From JADJPG01 sp964491875 (GTDB lineage: Bacteria; Verrucomicrobiota; Verrucomicrobiia; Limisphaerales; JADJPG01), in the NCBI GenBank assembly GCA_964491875.1, contig CAZBIC010000001.1, positions 1 through 64,000 of the forward strand: a DNA stretch of 64,000 nucleotides, in the 5' to 3' direction. The notes beneath the pieces are model-generated. The model worked only from the letters and a program-made list of their open reading frames with translations, was not told where the DNA came from and ran no database searches. Positions 25,135-33,653 of this stretch are shown piece by piece (the first letter of the stretch is position 1; every line of letters starts with the position of its first letter). A program made the position numbers and the translations under genes.

Positions 25135-28100
25135 CTACTTCAAGCTGCTCAGGAACTCGACCAAGTTCCGCAAGTCCTGCTTGCTCAACACCTGACGCAG
25201 TTCCTCCGGCATGCCGCTCAAGCCGCGCTGGCGTTCTTTGAGGTCCGCCTTCTTAAGTTTGAGGATGCCGTCTTCGGGCGAGTTCACCTCAATCTCGTCC
25301 GCGGTTTCGTTCTTCAAGAGCCCGGCGTAAATCGCGCCATCCTTCATCGTCACCATCACGTTGTCGTAGCCCGCCGCGATGTGTTTGTTCGGATAAATGA
25401 TGGACTCAAGAATGTACTCACGAGTCTTAGTCGCGCCGAGCTTGGTCAAATCCGGACCGACCTCGCCGCCTTCGCCGCCAGCCTTGTGACAGCGCACGCA
25501 CGAAACTTCCGCGCGTTCGACGAAGATCTTCTTTCCCTCCTCCGCATTGCCGCCCTGCAGGCACTCGCGATAAGCCCGCAAGTCATCCTCGGCCGGACGC
25601 GCGCGCTCGAACTTCGTCAGCTTGTCCTTTACCTCCTGCGACTGCCGTTGTTGCGCCGCCGTGATGAGGTCGAGCTGAACTTCCGCAGGCACCTGCTTCG
25701 CGATCAACCTGTCGAGCCAGCCGGAAATAATCTGGTCGGCCGTCGCACCGGGGACCGTCGCCAGCGCCGCGAAGGCCGATTGCTTCTCGCCCACCGTTCC
25801 GCTCTCCAACGTCGTGCGCAGCTTGGCGGTCGCATCGCTCGGCTTAAGGCGCGCCTGAATCTTGGTCGCTTCATTACGCAACCCTTCGTCGCTGGCCGCG
25901 AGCGAAATCTTCACCGCGTCGGCGAGCTTGGAAGCCTTCAGCGAGGATAGCGCCTTGAGCGCTTCCAACCGCACGTCGCCGCGTTGCTTGTCGTCGCTGA
26001 GCAGCGCAAACGCTGCGTTCTCGCCTTCCTTGATGCCCAGCTTGGTCGCGACCTTGATCGCCGCCAGCTTCACCGTTGGGGAAGGATTGTTGAGCAGTGC
26101 ATCAATGTTCTTCTGCACGACCTTCGTGGCTGCGCCGGCGTCGCGCTTCTCGTAAGGACGCCACAAGCCGGTGATGCGATCGCGGCCGGACGGCTTCGCC
26201 CAATCACCAAAGGACGTCACCGCTTCGGCGCGAACTGCGCTCGGAGCAGAGGAGTTCAACGCGAAAGCCGCCAAAGTGTTCGCATTCGCCGCGGTGCCGA
26301 GACGGAACTGCGCGCTGACGATGCGGCGGGTCAACGGCTGCACGAGCACGTCCGATTCGTCTTCCGGCTTCGACTTCTTCAGCGCCGCCAGAGAAGCGCG
26401 CTGCGACTTCGAGGCTTCTTCCGCGCGGGCGAGCAGATTCTTGTCATCAATCAACGCCGCCAGCTTCGGCAGCGCGGCCGTAATCGGCAGGTCGCTGATG
26501 GCGCGCGCCGCTTCGAGCACGATCCACGGATTCTGATCTTTGAGGAAATCCGCGACGGCCGGGCTTTCCTGGCGGCGCAACGCAACGACCGCCGCCAGAC
26601 GCAGGCTGGAATTCTGGTCACCCGCAAACTGGGCGAGGGTCTTCGCATCGGCCAGCGCGGCGAGCGCCATCACGCCCGCGTGACGGAGGTAACGATCCTT
26701 GTCGCTATTCGCGCGGAGCATTTCCACGACAGCAGGCACCGCCTCCTTGCGACCGAGTTTGCTCAAGGCGATAGCAGCGAAGAAACAGGGGCGGGGTTCG
26801 GATCCGGCGAGCATCCTCATGGCAGGGGTAAAAGCACGCTGCGAACGAGCATCGCCAAGCGCCCGGATCGCTTGAGCGCGCACTTCGGGATCGGGGTCAT
26901 CCGCGATGGAAAAGAGATAATTCACGGCGACGTCCGACTGGCTGGATCCGGGATTCGTTCGCGCGATTTGGCCCAACCCCCAGACGCAGTGCAGGCGTGC
27001 CAGGCGACTTTCAAACTGCCCGGTCACGGGGCGATAGCTCGTCCAGCCAGCGACTGTCTGCTGATCATAACGCTGGATCGCCTCGACGAGCGTTTCGTGT
27101 CCTTCCCTTCCACGCGCTGCCAGTTCCATTTGCGCCTCTAGGCGGACGCGCTGGTCGGGATGACCGAGCAAGCCGGCGAGTTCCTTCGACGCGCGTTGGT
27201 CGAAGCCTTCGGCGATCAGCTTCTTCGTTTCGAGCACGAGCGGGCTGTTGCGCGTCTCGGGATCGAACACGCGATAGATGCGGCCCTTGCCCGTCTGGTT
27301 CCAGCCGTTCACCCAGTCGGTGAGATAGAAGCTGCCGTCCGGACCAAAGTCGCCGTCCGTCACCAGCACGTCCCAAATGAAGTCGCTGCGGTCGGTGACC
27401 TCGAAACCCGCGCCCTTCGGCTTCACCGCGATGCTGTGGATGCCGCTGCCCGTACCGCCGCGGAAGTCACAGAGGAAGAAGCGGTCCTTGAAGCTGTCGT
27501 TCAAGCCCGTGCCCGGATAATACGTGAGACCGGACGGGCCGTTGCCGATGTTCGCGAGCGGCGGAAGAAGGTAGGCGGCCTGACCTTCGAAAGCCGGATA
27601 GCACATCCGCTCGGCGAGCCACGGACCGCGTGCGTTCGGCGAGTTGATGAATTGCCAGCCCACGCGCCAGCCGCTGTCGCCGCCCTCGACGACATAAACC
27701 CAGCGTGCCGGATCGCCGCCGTCCGAGTTGTTGTCGCCGGTCCAGAGATTGCCGTATTGGTCGAATACGAGCTCCTGCGGATTGCGCAGGCCGGTCGCGA
27801 AGATTTCGAGATTCGCGCCATCGGGATCACAGCGATACACGACGCCCGTCTCGCGGTTCTCAACGATCTTGCCTTCCTTGTTTTTGATGTAGGAACCGCG
27901 GTCGCCGATGCTGAAATACAATTTGCCGTCGGGACCGAAACGAAGGCCGTGCAAGTCGTGACCGAGGAAACCAACGCGCACGCCGTAGCCGTAGCTGAGA
28001 GACTTCTTTACGTCGGCGACGCCGTCGTTGTTCGTGTCGCGGAAGGACCAGAGATGCGGAATGTTCGCGAAGTAAACGTCACCCTTGCGTGCCAGCACGC

Positions 28101-28620
28101 CGGCGGCGATTCCGTCCGCCACGCCGTTGAAGCCATCCGCAAACACGGTGGACTTGTCAGCCTTGCCGTCGCCGTCGCTGTCCCACAGAAATTTGAGGCG
28201 GTCGGAGTGCTTCATGTAATCCTCGATGCGTTTGCCTTCGTGCTTGGTCATGTAGGCGACGCGTTCCTCGACGGTCTTCACCGCGAGCTCCTCGTCGAGC
28301 CAGTCCATGTGACCACGGATGTCGGTGACGCCCGCGTGGAGGCGGAACGTCTCGGCGACGTAGAACCGCCCCTGCTCGTCGATGCAGAAGGCGACGGGGT
28401 TCGCAAGATGCGGTTCAGCGGCGGCGAGTTCGACCTTGAGTCCCTTGGCAACCCGGAAGCGTTTCAGCGCCAATTCGCCTTCGTCCGAAGCGGCCTGGAC
28501 CGGCGGCGGATACGCGCCTTTGCGGTCTGTCATCTCGGCAGCCGACAGCGACGCGGCGGAGAGAATTCCACAAACAAAAACGGCCCTGACGAGGGCCGAA
28601 ACGAATGAAGCTTTCAGCAT
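25135..28620 (-). CDS. PVC-type heme-c protein with dehydrogenase-like propeller and HEAT repeats
   Basis: 1161 residues with a signal peptide (AVFVCGILSAASLSAAE). Order: a PVC membrane-bound-dehydrogenase-like propeller (residues about 50-470; AFCIDEQGRFYVAETF, HGLRFGPDGKLYFSIGDRG, GLRNPQELVFDQYGNLWTGDNNSDGG, LTDWVNGWNQTGKGRIYRV), HEAT/Armadillo-like repeats (about 480-980), and a C-terminal cytochrome c with CVRCH (near 1048) followed by a conserved tail (GPDLTKLGATKTREYILESIIYPN). This architecture is typical of Planctomycetes/Verrucomicrobia. It is thought to oxidise sugars or alcohols and pass electrons to periplasmic cytochromes, but substrates are mostly unknown. Its mobile part is periplasmic. 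It is transcribed away from the terC gene, with a 76-base gap and no overlap. Confidence 0.93.
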   Translation of the reverse strand: MLKASFVSALVRAVFVCGILSAASLSAAEMTDRKGAYPPPVQAASDEGELALKRFRVAKGLKVELAAAEPHLANPVAFCIDEQGRFYVAETFRLHAGVTDIRGHMDWLDEELAVKTVEERVAYMTKHEGKRIEDYMKHSDRLKFLWDSDGDGKADKSTVFADGFNGVADGIAAGVLARKGDVYFANIPHLWSFRDTNNDGVADVKKSLSYGYGVRVGFLGHDLHGLRFGPDGKLYFSIGDRGSYIKNKEGKIVENRETGVVYRCDPDGANLEIFATGLRNPQELVFDQYGNLWTGDNNSDGGDPARWVYVVEGGDSGWRVGWQFINSPNARGPWLAERMCYPAFEGQAAYLLPPLANIGNGPSGLTYYPGTGLNDSFKDRFFLCDFRGGTGSGIHSIAVKPKGAGFEVTDRSDFIWDVLVTDGDFGPDGSFYLTDWVNGWNQTGKGRIYRVFDPETRNSPLVLETKKLIAEGFDQRASKELAGLLGHPDQRVRLEAQMELAARGREGHETLVEAIQRYDQQTVAGWTSYRPVTGQFESRLARLHCVWGLGQIARTNPGSSQSDVAVNYLFSIADDPDPEVRAQAIRALGDARSQRAFTPAMRMLAGSEPRPCFFAAIALSKLGRKEAVPAVVEMLRANSDKDRYLRHAGVMALAALADAKTLAQFAGDQNSSLRLAAVVALRRQESPAVADFLKDQNPWIVLEAARAISDLPITAALPKLAALIDDKNLLARAEEASKSQRASLAALKKSKPEDESDVLVQPLTRRIVSAQFRLGTAANANTLAAFALNSSAPSAVRAEAVTSFGDWAKPSGRDRITGLWRPYEKRDAGAATKVVQKNIDALLNNPSPTVKLAAIKVATKLGIKEGENAAFALLSDDKQRGDVRLEALKALSSLKASKLADAVKISLAASDEGLRNEATKIQARLKPSDATAKLRTTLESGTVGEKQSAFAALATVPGATADQIISGWLDRLIAKQVPAEVQLDLITAAQQRQSQEVKDKLTKFERARPAEDDLRAYRECLQGGNAEEGKKIFVERAEVSCVRCHKAGGEGGEVGPDLTKLGATKTREYILESIIYPNKHIAAGYDNVMVTMKDGAIYAGLLKNETADEIEVNSPEDGILKLKKADLKERQRGLSGMPEELRQVLSKQDLRNLVEFLSSLK

Positions 28621-28696
28621 GATAAGCGTGGAGGATATGCCTCAAACGCCCGGAATCAAGGGCCGAAATCGAAGAGAACTGTCGTGAAAATAGAGG

Positions 28697-29440
28697 TCAC
28701 CGATAGGGCTGATGGAGCTCCACCTTCTGGGCTTTTCGCATTTTGATGTTCAGCATCTCGACCATCACGGAGAAGGCCATGGCGAAGTAGATGTACCCCT
28801 TCGGGATGTGCTGATGGAAACCTTCCGCAACCAGCATCGAGCCGATGAGAATCAGGAAGCTCAGAGCAAGCATCTTGATGGTCGGATGCCGGTCGACGAA
28901 ATCGCTAATCTGGTTCACAAAGATCAGCATGATGATCATCGCCACGATGACTGCGGCGATCATCACCCCGATCTGTTTCACCATGCCGACGGCGGTGATG
29001 ACGGAATCGAGCGAGAACACGATGTCGAGCATGAGAATCTGGACGATGACGCCATTGAAGGTCGGAGCCATCTTCTGAGTCTTCTCACCATCCACGCCCT
29101 CCAGTTTCTCGTGAATTTCGAAGGTGCTCTTGCCGAGCAAAAACAGCCCACCGAGAATCAGAATCAAATCCTTGCCAGACACCGCGAGCTTGAAGGACAG
29201 AATCGTCGGCTCCCAAAACGGCTTGTCGAGCTTCACCACCCAGGCGAGCCCGCACAGGAGAAGAACCCGCGTGATGAGCGCAAGCCCTAGCCCCCACTGT
29301 CGCGCCTTGCGCTGCTGATGCGCGGGCAGTTTTCCACTGAGAATGGAAATGAAAATGATGTTGTCGATGCCGAGAACAATCTCCAGCAGCGTCAAGGTAA
29401 GCAGGCTGACCCAAATTTGCGGATCTGAAATCCAATCCAT
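28697..29440 (-). CDS. TerC-family integral membrane protein
   Basis: 247 residues with seven or so hydrophobic helices. Signature LTLLEIVLGIDNIIFISILS (residues about 16-35) and MLDIVFSLDSVITAVGM carry the acidic residues (GIDN; SLDS) of the TerC/Alx metal-handling fold. The family is linked to tellurite resistance and Mn efflux or metal loading of secreted enzymes. A second, longer paralogue of the Alx type lies at 32670-33653. It follows ispD by 52 bases on the same strand and may belong to the same transcript. Confidence 0.9.
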   Translation of the reverse strand: MDWISDPQIWVSLLTLTLLEIVLGIDNIIFISILSGKLPAHQQRKARQWGLGLALITRVLLLCGLAWVVKLDKPFWEPTILSFKLAVSGKDLILILGGLFLLGKSTFEIHEKLEGVDGEKTQKMAPTFNGVIVQILMLDIVFSLDSVITAVGMVKQIGVMIAAVIVAMIIMLIFVNQISDFVDRHPTIKMLALSFLILIGSMLVAEGFHQHIPKGYIYFAMAFSVMVEMLNIKMRKAQKVELHQPYR

Positions 29441-29492
29441 AGCGGCGGAATGAAACGCTCAGGGTGGGCGCGAAGTCAACACCAGGCTGCCG

Positions 29493-30167
29493 TCAGCGCA
29501 ACAGCAGCTCGATGAAGTGGAGGTCGGCCGGGACGGTCACCTTCGGATTGGGCTTCGCGCTCTCGATGAGACGCACTGGCTGGCCGATGAGCTCGCACGC
29601 TGCGGTATCGTCCGTTACGAGCAAACCCTTCTCACGCACCGCGCCGAGCGCCTTGCGAATCACCTCCACACGAAACGTCTGCGGCGTCTGCACCGCCCAG
29701 AGCCGGGAGCGATCGAGATGACGCGCGATAATCTGCCCGTCGTCGGATTGCTTGATCGTGTCAGTCACTCGTTGGGCCGCGACTGCCGCGCCCATTTGCC
29801 GGGCTGCGTCGACCGTAGCTTCGATCAATTCCGATGTTGTGCAGGGACGGGCGGCGTCTTGAATGGCGACAATCTCCGTCGAAGCCACGAGCGCCTGCAG
29901 GCCGTTCCACACGGAGTCCTGACGTTCCTTGCCGCCGACGGCGAAGCGAAACGGCTTCTCCAGCTCGAGCGACTCGGCGAGCTCCTGAAACGCCGACTGA
30001 AGGCCGTCGCGCACCACCAGCACGATTTCGTCAATGCACTCGGCTTCATCGAACCGTTCCCAGGTGTGCGCGACGACGGGCGCGCCACACACTTCGAGAA
30101 AGAGCTTGTCGATGTTCGGACCCATGCGGGTGCCGCGTCCCGCAGCGACGATGATGGCGGATGTCAT
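29493..30167 (-). CDS. ispD: 2-C-methyl-D-erythritol 4-phosphate cytidylyltransferase
   Basis: 224 residues from ATG 30167. The open frame upstream to 30287 translates the palindromic repeat and is not gene-like. It begins SAIIVAAGRGTRMGPNIDKLFLEV, the nucleotide-binding start. Other motifs are IVAIQDAARPCTT, GAAVAAQRVTDTIKQ and QTPQTFRVEVIRKAL, with TDDTAACE near the end. It makes CDP-methylerythritol in the non-mevalonate isoprenoid pathway. The partner ispF, often adjacent, is not here. A palindromic repeat separates it from recJ. Confidence 0.93.
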   Translation of the reverse strand: MTSAIIVAAGRGTRMGPNIDKLFLEVCGAPVVAHTWERFDEAECIDEIVLVVRDGLQSAFQELAESLELEKPFRFAVGGKERQDSVWNGLQALVASTEIVAIQDAARPCTTSELIEATVDAARQMGAAVAAQRVTDTIKQSDDGQIIARHLDRSRLWAVQTPQTFRVEVIRKALGAVREKGLLVTDDTAACELIGQPVRLIESAKPNPKVTVPADLHFIELLLR

Positions 30168-30225
30168 GCGGGAGCTATAGGCGGGCATCGGCGAAGTGCA
30201 AAGTCGAAAGTCGTGATGCGTGAAA

Positions 30226-30302
30226 CGTGATGCGTAATCCGTGGTCCACGAGGACAGGACGCGACCTCCTGCTTCGTCACGAATCACGGATTACGCATCA
30301 CG
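30226..30302. repeat. Long palindromic repeat between recJ and ispD (REP-like)
   Basis: An 18-bp perfect inverted repeat (30226-30243, CGTGATGCGTAATCCGTG; complement at 30285-30302), with inner arms that continue imperfectly (ACGAGGACAGGA against ACGAAGCAGGA). The recJ TGA (30300-30298) lies inside one arm. A related palindrome with the same CGTGATGCGT core lies at 55000-55065. The 30210s hold further partial GTGATGCGT copies. Not transcription-terminator-like (no T tract). Confidence 0.85.
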
Positions 30303-32013
30303 CTCCACACCAATCCAGCACCTTGAGCTGAACCGTCTTCGATCCATTGAACTCGTTCACTTGCGGCACGAACGCGACATCGAACCGGCCGACCGGCAAC
30401 GCTCCGTCACCGACGTTCCACAGCACCGCCTCCACAGTTCGACGTCCGTCCGTCAGCCAAAGTTTCGCATGCTTTTTTTCGGCGCCCATGCGCAGGAGCG
30501 GCTTGGCGTGGGAGACGCCGCGCATGACCAGCCGCACGGCGGGATTCCCCATGCCGGTCTGCTCAAGTCGCTGCAGTTCGCGCAAACGTTCCAGAGTCAA
30601 ATCCGCGGAAGTCACCTCGGCATCGAGTCGAAGCGACGGCTGAAACTGCTCGGGCTTCAGCGTGCGGCGGGCGAGATCGTTCAATCGCGTCCGCAGCGGA
30701 TCAATCTGGTCCGGGCGAATCGTCACGCCCGCCGCCATCGCATGACCGCCGTGCCGGATCAGCAGTTCGTCGCATTCGCGCAAGGCCGCCGCGAGATCGA
30801 AACCCTCGATGCTGCGACCGGAGCCGCGCCATTCGTCCCCTTCCCCGCCGATGATCAGCGTGGGACGATAGAATTCCTGCATCACGCGCGACGCCACGAT
30901 GCCGACCACACCGATGTGCCACATCAGCTGTCCTTCGACGATGACGTGGTCCCTCTCAGGATTGAACCGCGCACGAATCGCACCGATGGCTTCGTCGGCG
31001 ATGCTCCGCTCAATCTTCTGTCGCTCGCGATTCTGAGAGTCGAGAGATTGCGCGATGGGGTCGGCCTCAGCCCGGTCGCGCGCGAGCAACAGACGAAGCG
31101 AGTCTTCAGCAGTCTCAAGCCGACCCGCGGCGTTCAGACGCGGAGCGAGCTGAAATCCAACTTCGTAGCCGCCGACTTCGCCTTCGATGCCGGCGACTTC
31201 CTTCAACGCGACGAGGCCGGGGCGTTGCGTGGTGTTGAGCCGTTCGATGCCGGCGCTGACGAGGATGCGGTTCTCGCCCGTCAGCGGCACGAGATCCGCA
31301 ATGGTTCCAAGGGCGACCAGATCGAGATAGGGACGAAGATCGAACGTGTCCGCTCCCGGCAGGCCCGCCGACCGACCGTGCTTCAGAATGGCGTGCGCGA
31401 GTTTGAAGGCGAGTCCGACGGAGCACAGCTCGCGAAAGGCGGGCGCCTCCGCCGGAGTGAGCTGAGGATTCACGAGCGCCCGAGCCGCGGGTGCCGGGCT
31501 GGAGACCTGATGATGATCGAGGACAATGACGTCGACGCCTCGATCTTTGAGCCATCGAATCGTGTCGACCGCCGTGGATCCGCAATCGACGGCGAGCAGC
31601 AGCTTCGCAGGAAATTTCGCCAGGCAGTTTTCCACGCCCGACTGGCTGAGGCCGTAGCCTTCCTCCATGCGGTGCGGGAGATAGCTGTCCACCTTCCAGC
31701 CCAGCGCACGCAGAATCTCAACGAGCAACGTGGTGGACGTCACCCCGTCCACGTCGTAGTCGCCAAAGACGACCATCGCCTCGCCGCGTTCGCGCGCAGC
31801 GAAGAGGCGTTCCACGGCATCGCGCATGTTTGGGATGAAGAACGGATCCGCGAGGCTTTTGAGCCGGGGTTCCAGGAATCGAGCGATAGGTTCCGGTTCG
31901 CTGAAGCCGCGATTGAGGAGACATTGGGCGAGGAGCGGAGAAATCTTCAGCTCGCGCGCGAGGAAGGTCGTGAGCGCCGGCTGGGATGGGGCGATGCTCC
32001 AGCGGTATTTCAT
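30298..32013 (-). CDS. recJ: Single-stranded-DNA-specific exonuclease RecJ
   Basis: 571 residues from ATG 32013; the frame is open further upstream, but MKYRWSIAP is the natural start. DHH-family motifs: VVFGDYDVDGVTSTTL (I), LAVDCGS (II), VIVLDHHQVS (III), LGTIADLVPL (IV), then the DHHA1 motif GGHAMAAGVTI and a C-terminal OB fold (AVLWNVGDGALPVGRFDVAF). RecJ degrades 5' single-stranded DNA in recombination and mismatch repair. Its ATG overlaps the TGA of exoD (TGATG), so translation is probably coupled. The stop codon is supplied by a palindromic repeat, so the C-terminus may have been trimmed or replaced. Confidence 0.95.
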   Translation of the reverse strand: MKYRWSIAPSQPALTTFLARELKISPLLAQCLLNRGFSEPEPIARFLEPRLKSLADPFFIPNMRDAVERLFAARERGEAMVVFGDYDVDGVTSTTLLVEILRALGWKVDSYLPHRMEEGYGLSQSGVENCLAKFPAKLLLAVDCGSTAVDTIRWLKDRGVDVIVLDHHQVSSPAPAARALVNPQLTPAEAPAFRELCSVGLAFKLAHAILKHGRSAGLPGADTFDLRPYLDLVALGTIADLVPLTGENRILVSAGIERLNTTQRPGLVALKEVAGIEGEVGGYEVGFQLAPRLNAAGRLETAEDSLRLLLARDRAEADPIAQSLDSQNRERQKIERSIADEAIGAIRARFNPERDHVIVEGQLMWHIGVVGIVASRVMQEFYRPTLIIGGEGDEWRGSGRSIEGFDLAAALRECDELLIRHGGHAMAAGVTIRPDQIDPLRTRLNDLARRTLKPEQFQPSLRLDAEVTSADLTLERLRELQRLEQTGMGNPAVRLVMRGVSHAKPLLRMGAEKKHAKLWLTDGRRTVEAVLWNVGDGALPVGRFDVAFVPQVNEFNGSKTVQLKVLDWCGA

Positions 32014-32645
32014 CAGGTCAGCCAGCCGCGGAACAGCTCGATCGATTTTTTCACCGCTTCGTAGATCACAAAAACGTTGAGAGCGAGGTAGACGACGGTG
32101 CCGAGGGACAACAGGTAGGCAAACCAAATCATGACGCCGTCTTCCTCCATCATACTCGCCGCGAGCAGGATGATGCAGTAACACGGGAGCGCGTTGGTCA
32201 GCGGGGGAAACGGGGGAAAGGGCAGCGCCAGCAGCAAGCCCATGAGCGTCATCAAGAGGGCATTGAACGAGCGTGCGATTCGCGTGGTCATCCACGGAGT
32301 GCGACGCGGGCGGGCGAACTTCTCGACAATACGGACGATCTTCACGCTGCCCTTGATCACCTTTCTCTGGTAGTCAGGAGAGAGCGTCCGGTCTCCCATG
32401 ATCTTGGGCAGGCGCGGCTGGACGCCGAAAGCGAGCTTGAAGCTGAGCAGCGATACGGACAGGCCGAGCACCGTGCTCACCCCGGGAATGGCCATCGGGA
32501 TGATGAAGGGAAGCGCGAGCAGGATGACGACGAGGTAGAAGCCGCGGCCGTCTGTCTTCTCGAGGAGATGATTAAGGGACACCCCGGCCGAGGAGGAATT
32601 CTGCTCCAGCATTTGCGCCAGCTTTTCGGAAAGACGCTCGTGCAT
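32013..32645 (-). CDS. exoD: ExoD-like membrane protein
   Basis: 210 residues with four or five hydrophobic segments (FYLVVILLALPFIIPMAIPG; STVLGLSVSLLSFKLAFG; LLMTLMGLLLALPFPPFPP; LPCYCIILLAASMMEEDG; LLSLGTVVYLALNVFVIY). The ExoD family (rhizobial exopolysaccharide synthesis protein) is recognised by IPMAIPGVSTVLGLSV and the conserved LPCYCIILLAASMMEEDG block. Molecular role is unclear. It lies 24 bases after the alx-like gene and overlaps recJ by TGATG. Confidence 0.9.
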   Translation of the reverse strand: MHERLSEKLAQMLEQNSSSAGVSLNHLLEKTDGRGFYLVVILLALPFIIPMAIPGVSTVLGLSVSLLSFKLAFGVQPRLPKIMGDRTLSPDYQRKVIKGSVKIVRIVEKFARPRRTPWMTTRIARSFNALLMTLMGLLLALPFPPFPPLTNALPCYCIILLAASMMEEDGVMIWFAYLLSLGTVVYLALNVFVIYEAVKKSIELFRGWLT

Positions 32646-32669
32646 GAGATGATGCCGGCGACAGCTCGG

Positions 32670-33653
32670 TCAGCCGGACTTCCTACTCCTGGCCTCGCGG
32701 AAGCTGGCGAGGAGCGACGCGACGACCGAAGTCAGGATGATGCCCCCCACGATGGACAGCGAAGCGACGTTGGAAAACTTGTATTGAAACCACTTCGCCT
32801 CGCCGCCGTGCGGATCGATCAGCATCTTGAGGCCGATGAACACGAGCACGACCGACAGACCGACCTTGAGGTAGCGGAAATAACCGATGGCTCCCGCGAG
32901 CACAAAATAGAGCGAGCGCAGGCCGAGGATGGCGAAGACGTTCGAGGTAAAAATGATGAAGCCGTTGTCGGTGACGCCAAAGATGGCCGGAATGGAATCA
33001 ACGGCGAAAATCAGGTCGGTAGTCTCGACCATCAGAAGCACGAGCGCCAGCGGCGTGAGGGCGCGACGACCATTGAGCGTTGTCAGAAAATTCTGGCCAT
33101 CGAAGGACGCAGACACCGGGTAAAATTTGCGCGCGAGCCGGATGGCGATGTTCTTCTCGGGGTGAACTTCCTCGTCACCGGCAAAGACCATCTTGATGCC
33201 CGAGAAAACCAGGAACGCTCCCAGACCATAGAGCACCCAGCTAAACTCGCGAACCACTGCAACGCCGAGGCCGATCATCACGCCACGCATGACCAGCGCG
33301 CCAAGGATGCCCCAGAAGAGCACGCGATGCTGATACTCGGGCGGAACGCGGAAAAAACCGAAAATGAGCGCGATAACGAAGACGTTGTCCATCGAGAGGG
33401 ACAACTCGATGATGTACCCGGTGACAAACAGGAGGCTGTCGTCCTTGGTCCAAGTGGGAACCATTGCTGGCGCGGCCAGGTACGCAAACAGCATGGCGCA
33501 GACGAACCAAATGCCGGTCCATGTGAGCGCTTCCTTGAATTTAACGACATGGGCGTGTCGGTGAAACACACCCAAGTCGAGAGCAAGAAAGAAAAGGACG
33601 GCTACGATGAAGATCGCCCAGGGCGCTGACGAAATCTCAGCGGCAGCAATCAT
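32670..33653 (-). CDS. alx: Alx-type TerC membrane protein
   Basis: 327 residues with about nine helices. Signature acidic motifs occur in LSLSMDNVFVIALIFGFF and ETTDLIFAVDSIPAIFGV, typical of the longer Alx subgroup. The family exports Mn2+ or handles metals, and E. coli alx is controlled by a Mn riboswitch. No such leader is possible here because the ATG overlaps the secDF stop (TGATG, 33651-33655). It is a paralogue of the shorter TerC at 28697-29440. The coupling to secretion genes suggests metal supply for exported proteins, which is inference. Confidence 0.92.
   Translation of the reverse strand: MIAAAEISSAPWAIFIVAVLFFLALDLGVFHRHAHVVKFKEALTWTGIWFVCAMLFAYLAAPAMVPTWTKDDSLLFVTGYIIELSLSMDNVFVIALIFGFFRVPPEYQHRVLFWGILGALVMRGVMIGLGVAVVREFSWVLYGLGAFLVFSGIKMVFAGDEEVHPEKNIAIRLARKFYPVSASFDGQNFLTTLNGRRALTPLALVLLMVETTDLIFAVDSIPAIFGVTDNGFIIFTSNVFAILGLRSLYFVLAGAIGYFRYLKVGLSVVLVFIGLKMLIDPHGGEAKWFQYKFSNVASLSIVGGIILTSVVASLLASFREARSRKSG

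Noticed and set aside
27160..28608. Long plus-strand frame opposite the PVC cytochrome gene
   Set aside because: Low-complexity, no domains; the minus-strand gene has a signal peptide, propeller motifs and CxxCH.
30241..32064. Long plus-strand frame opposite recJ
   Set aside because: RecJ motifs on the minus strand are clear; this frame is Arg/Glu-rich and starts within the palindromic repeat.
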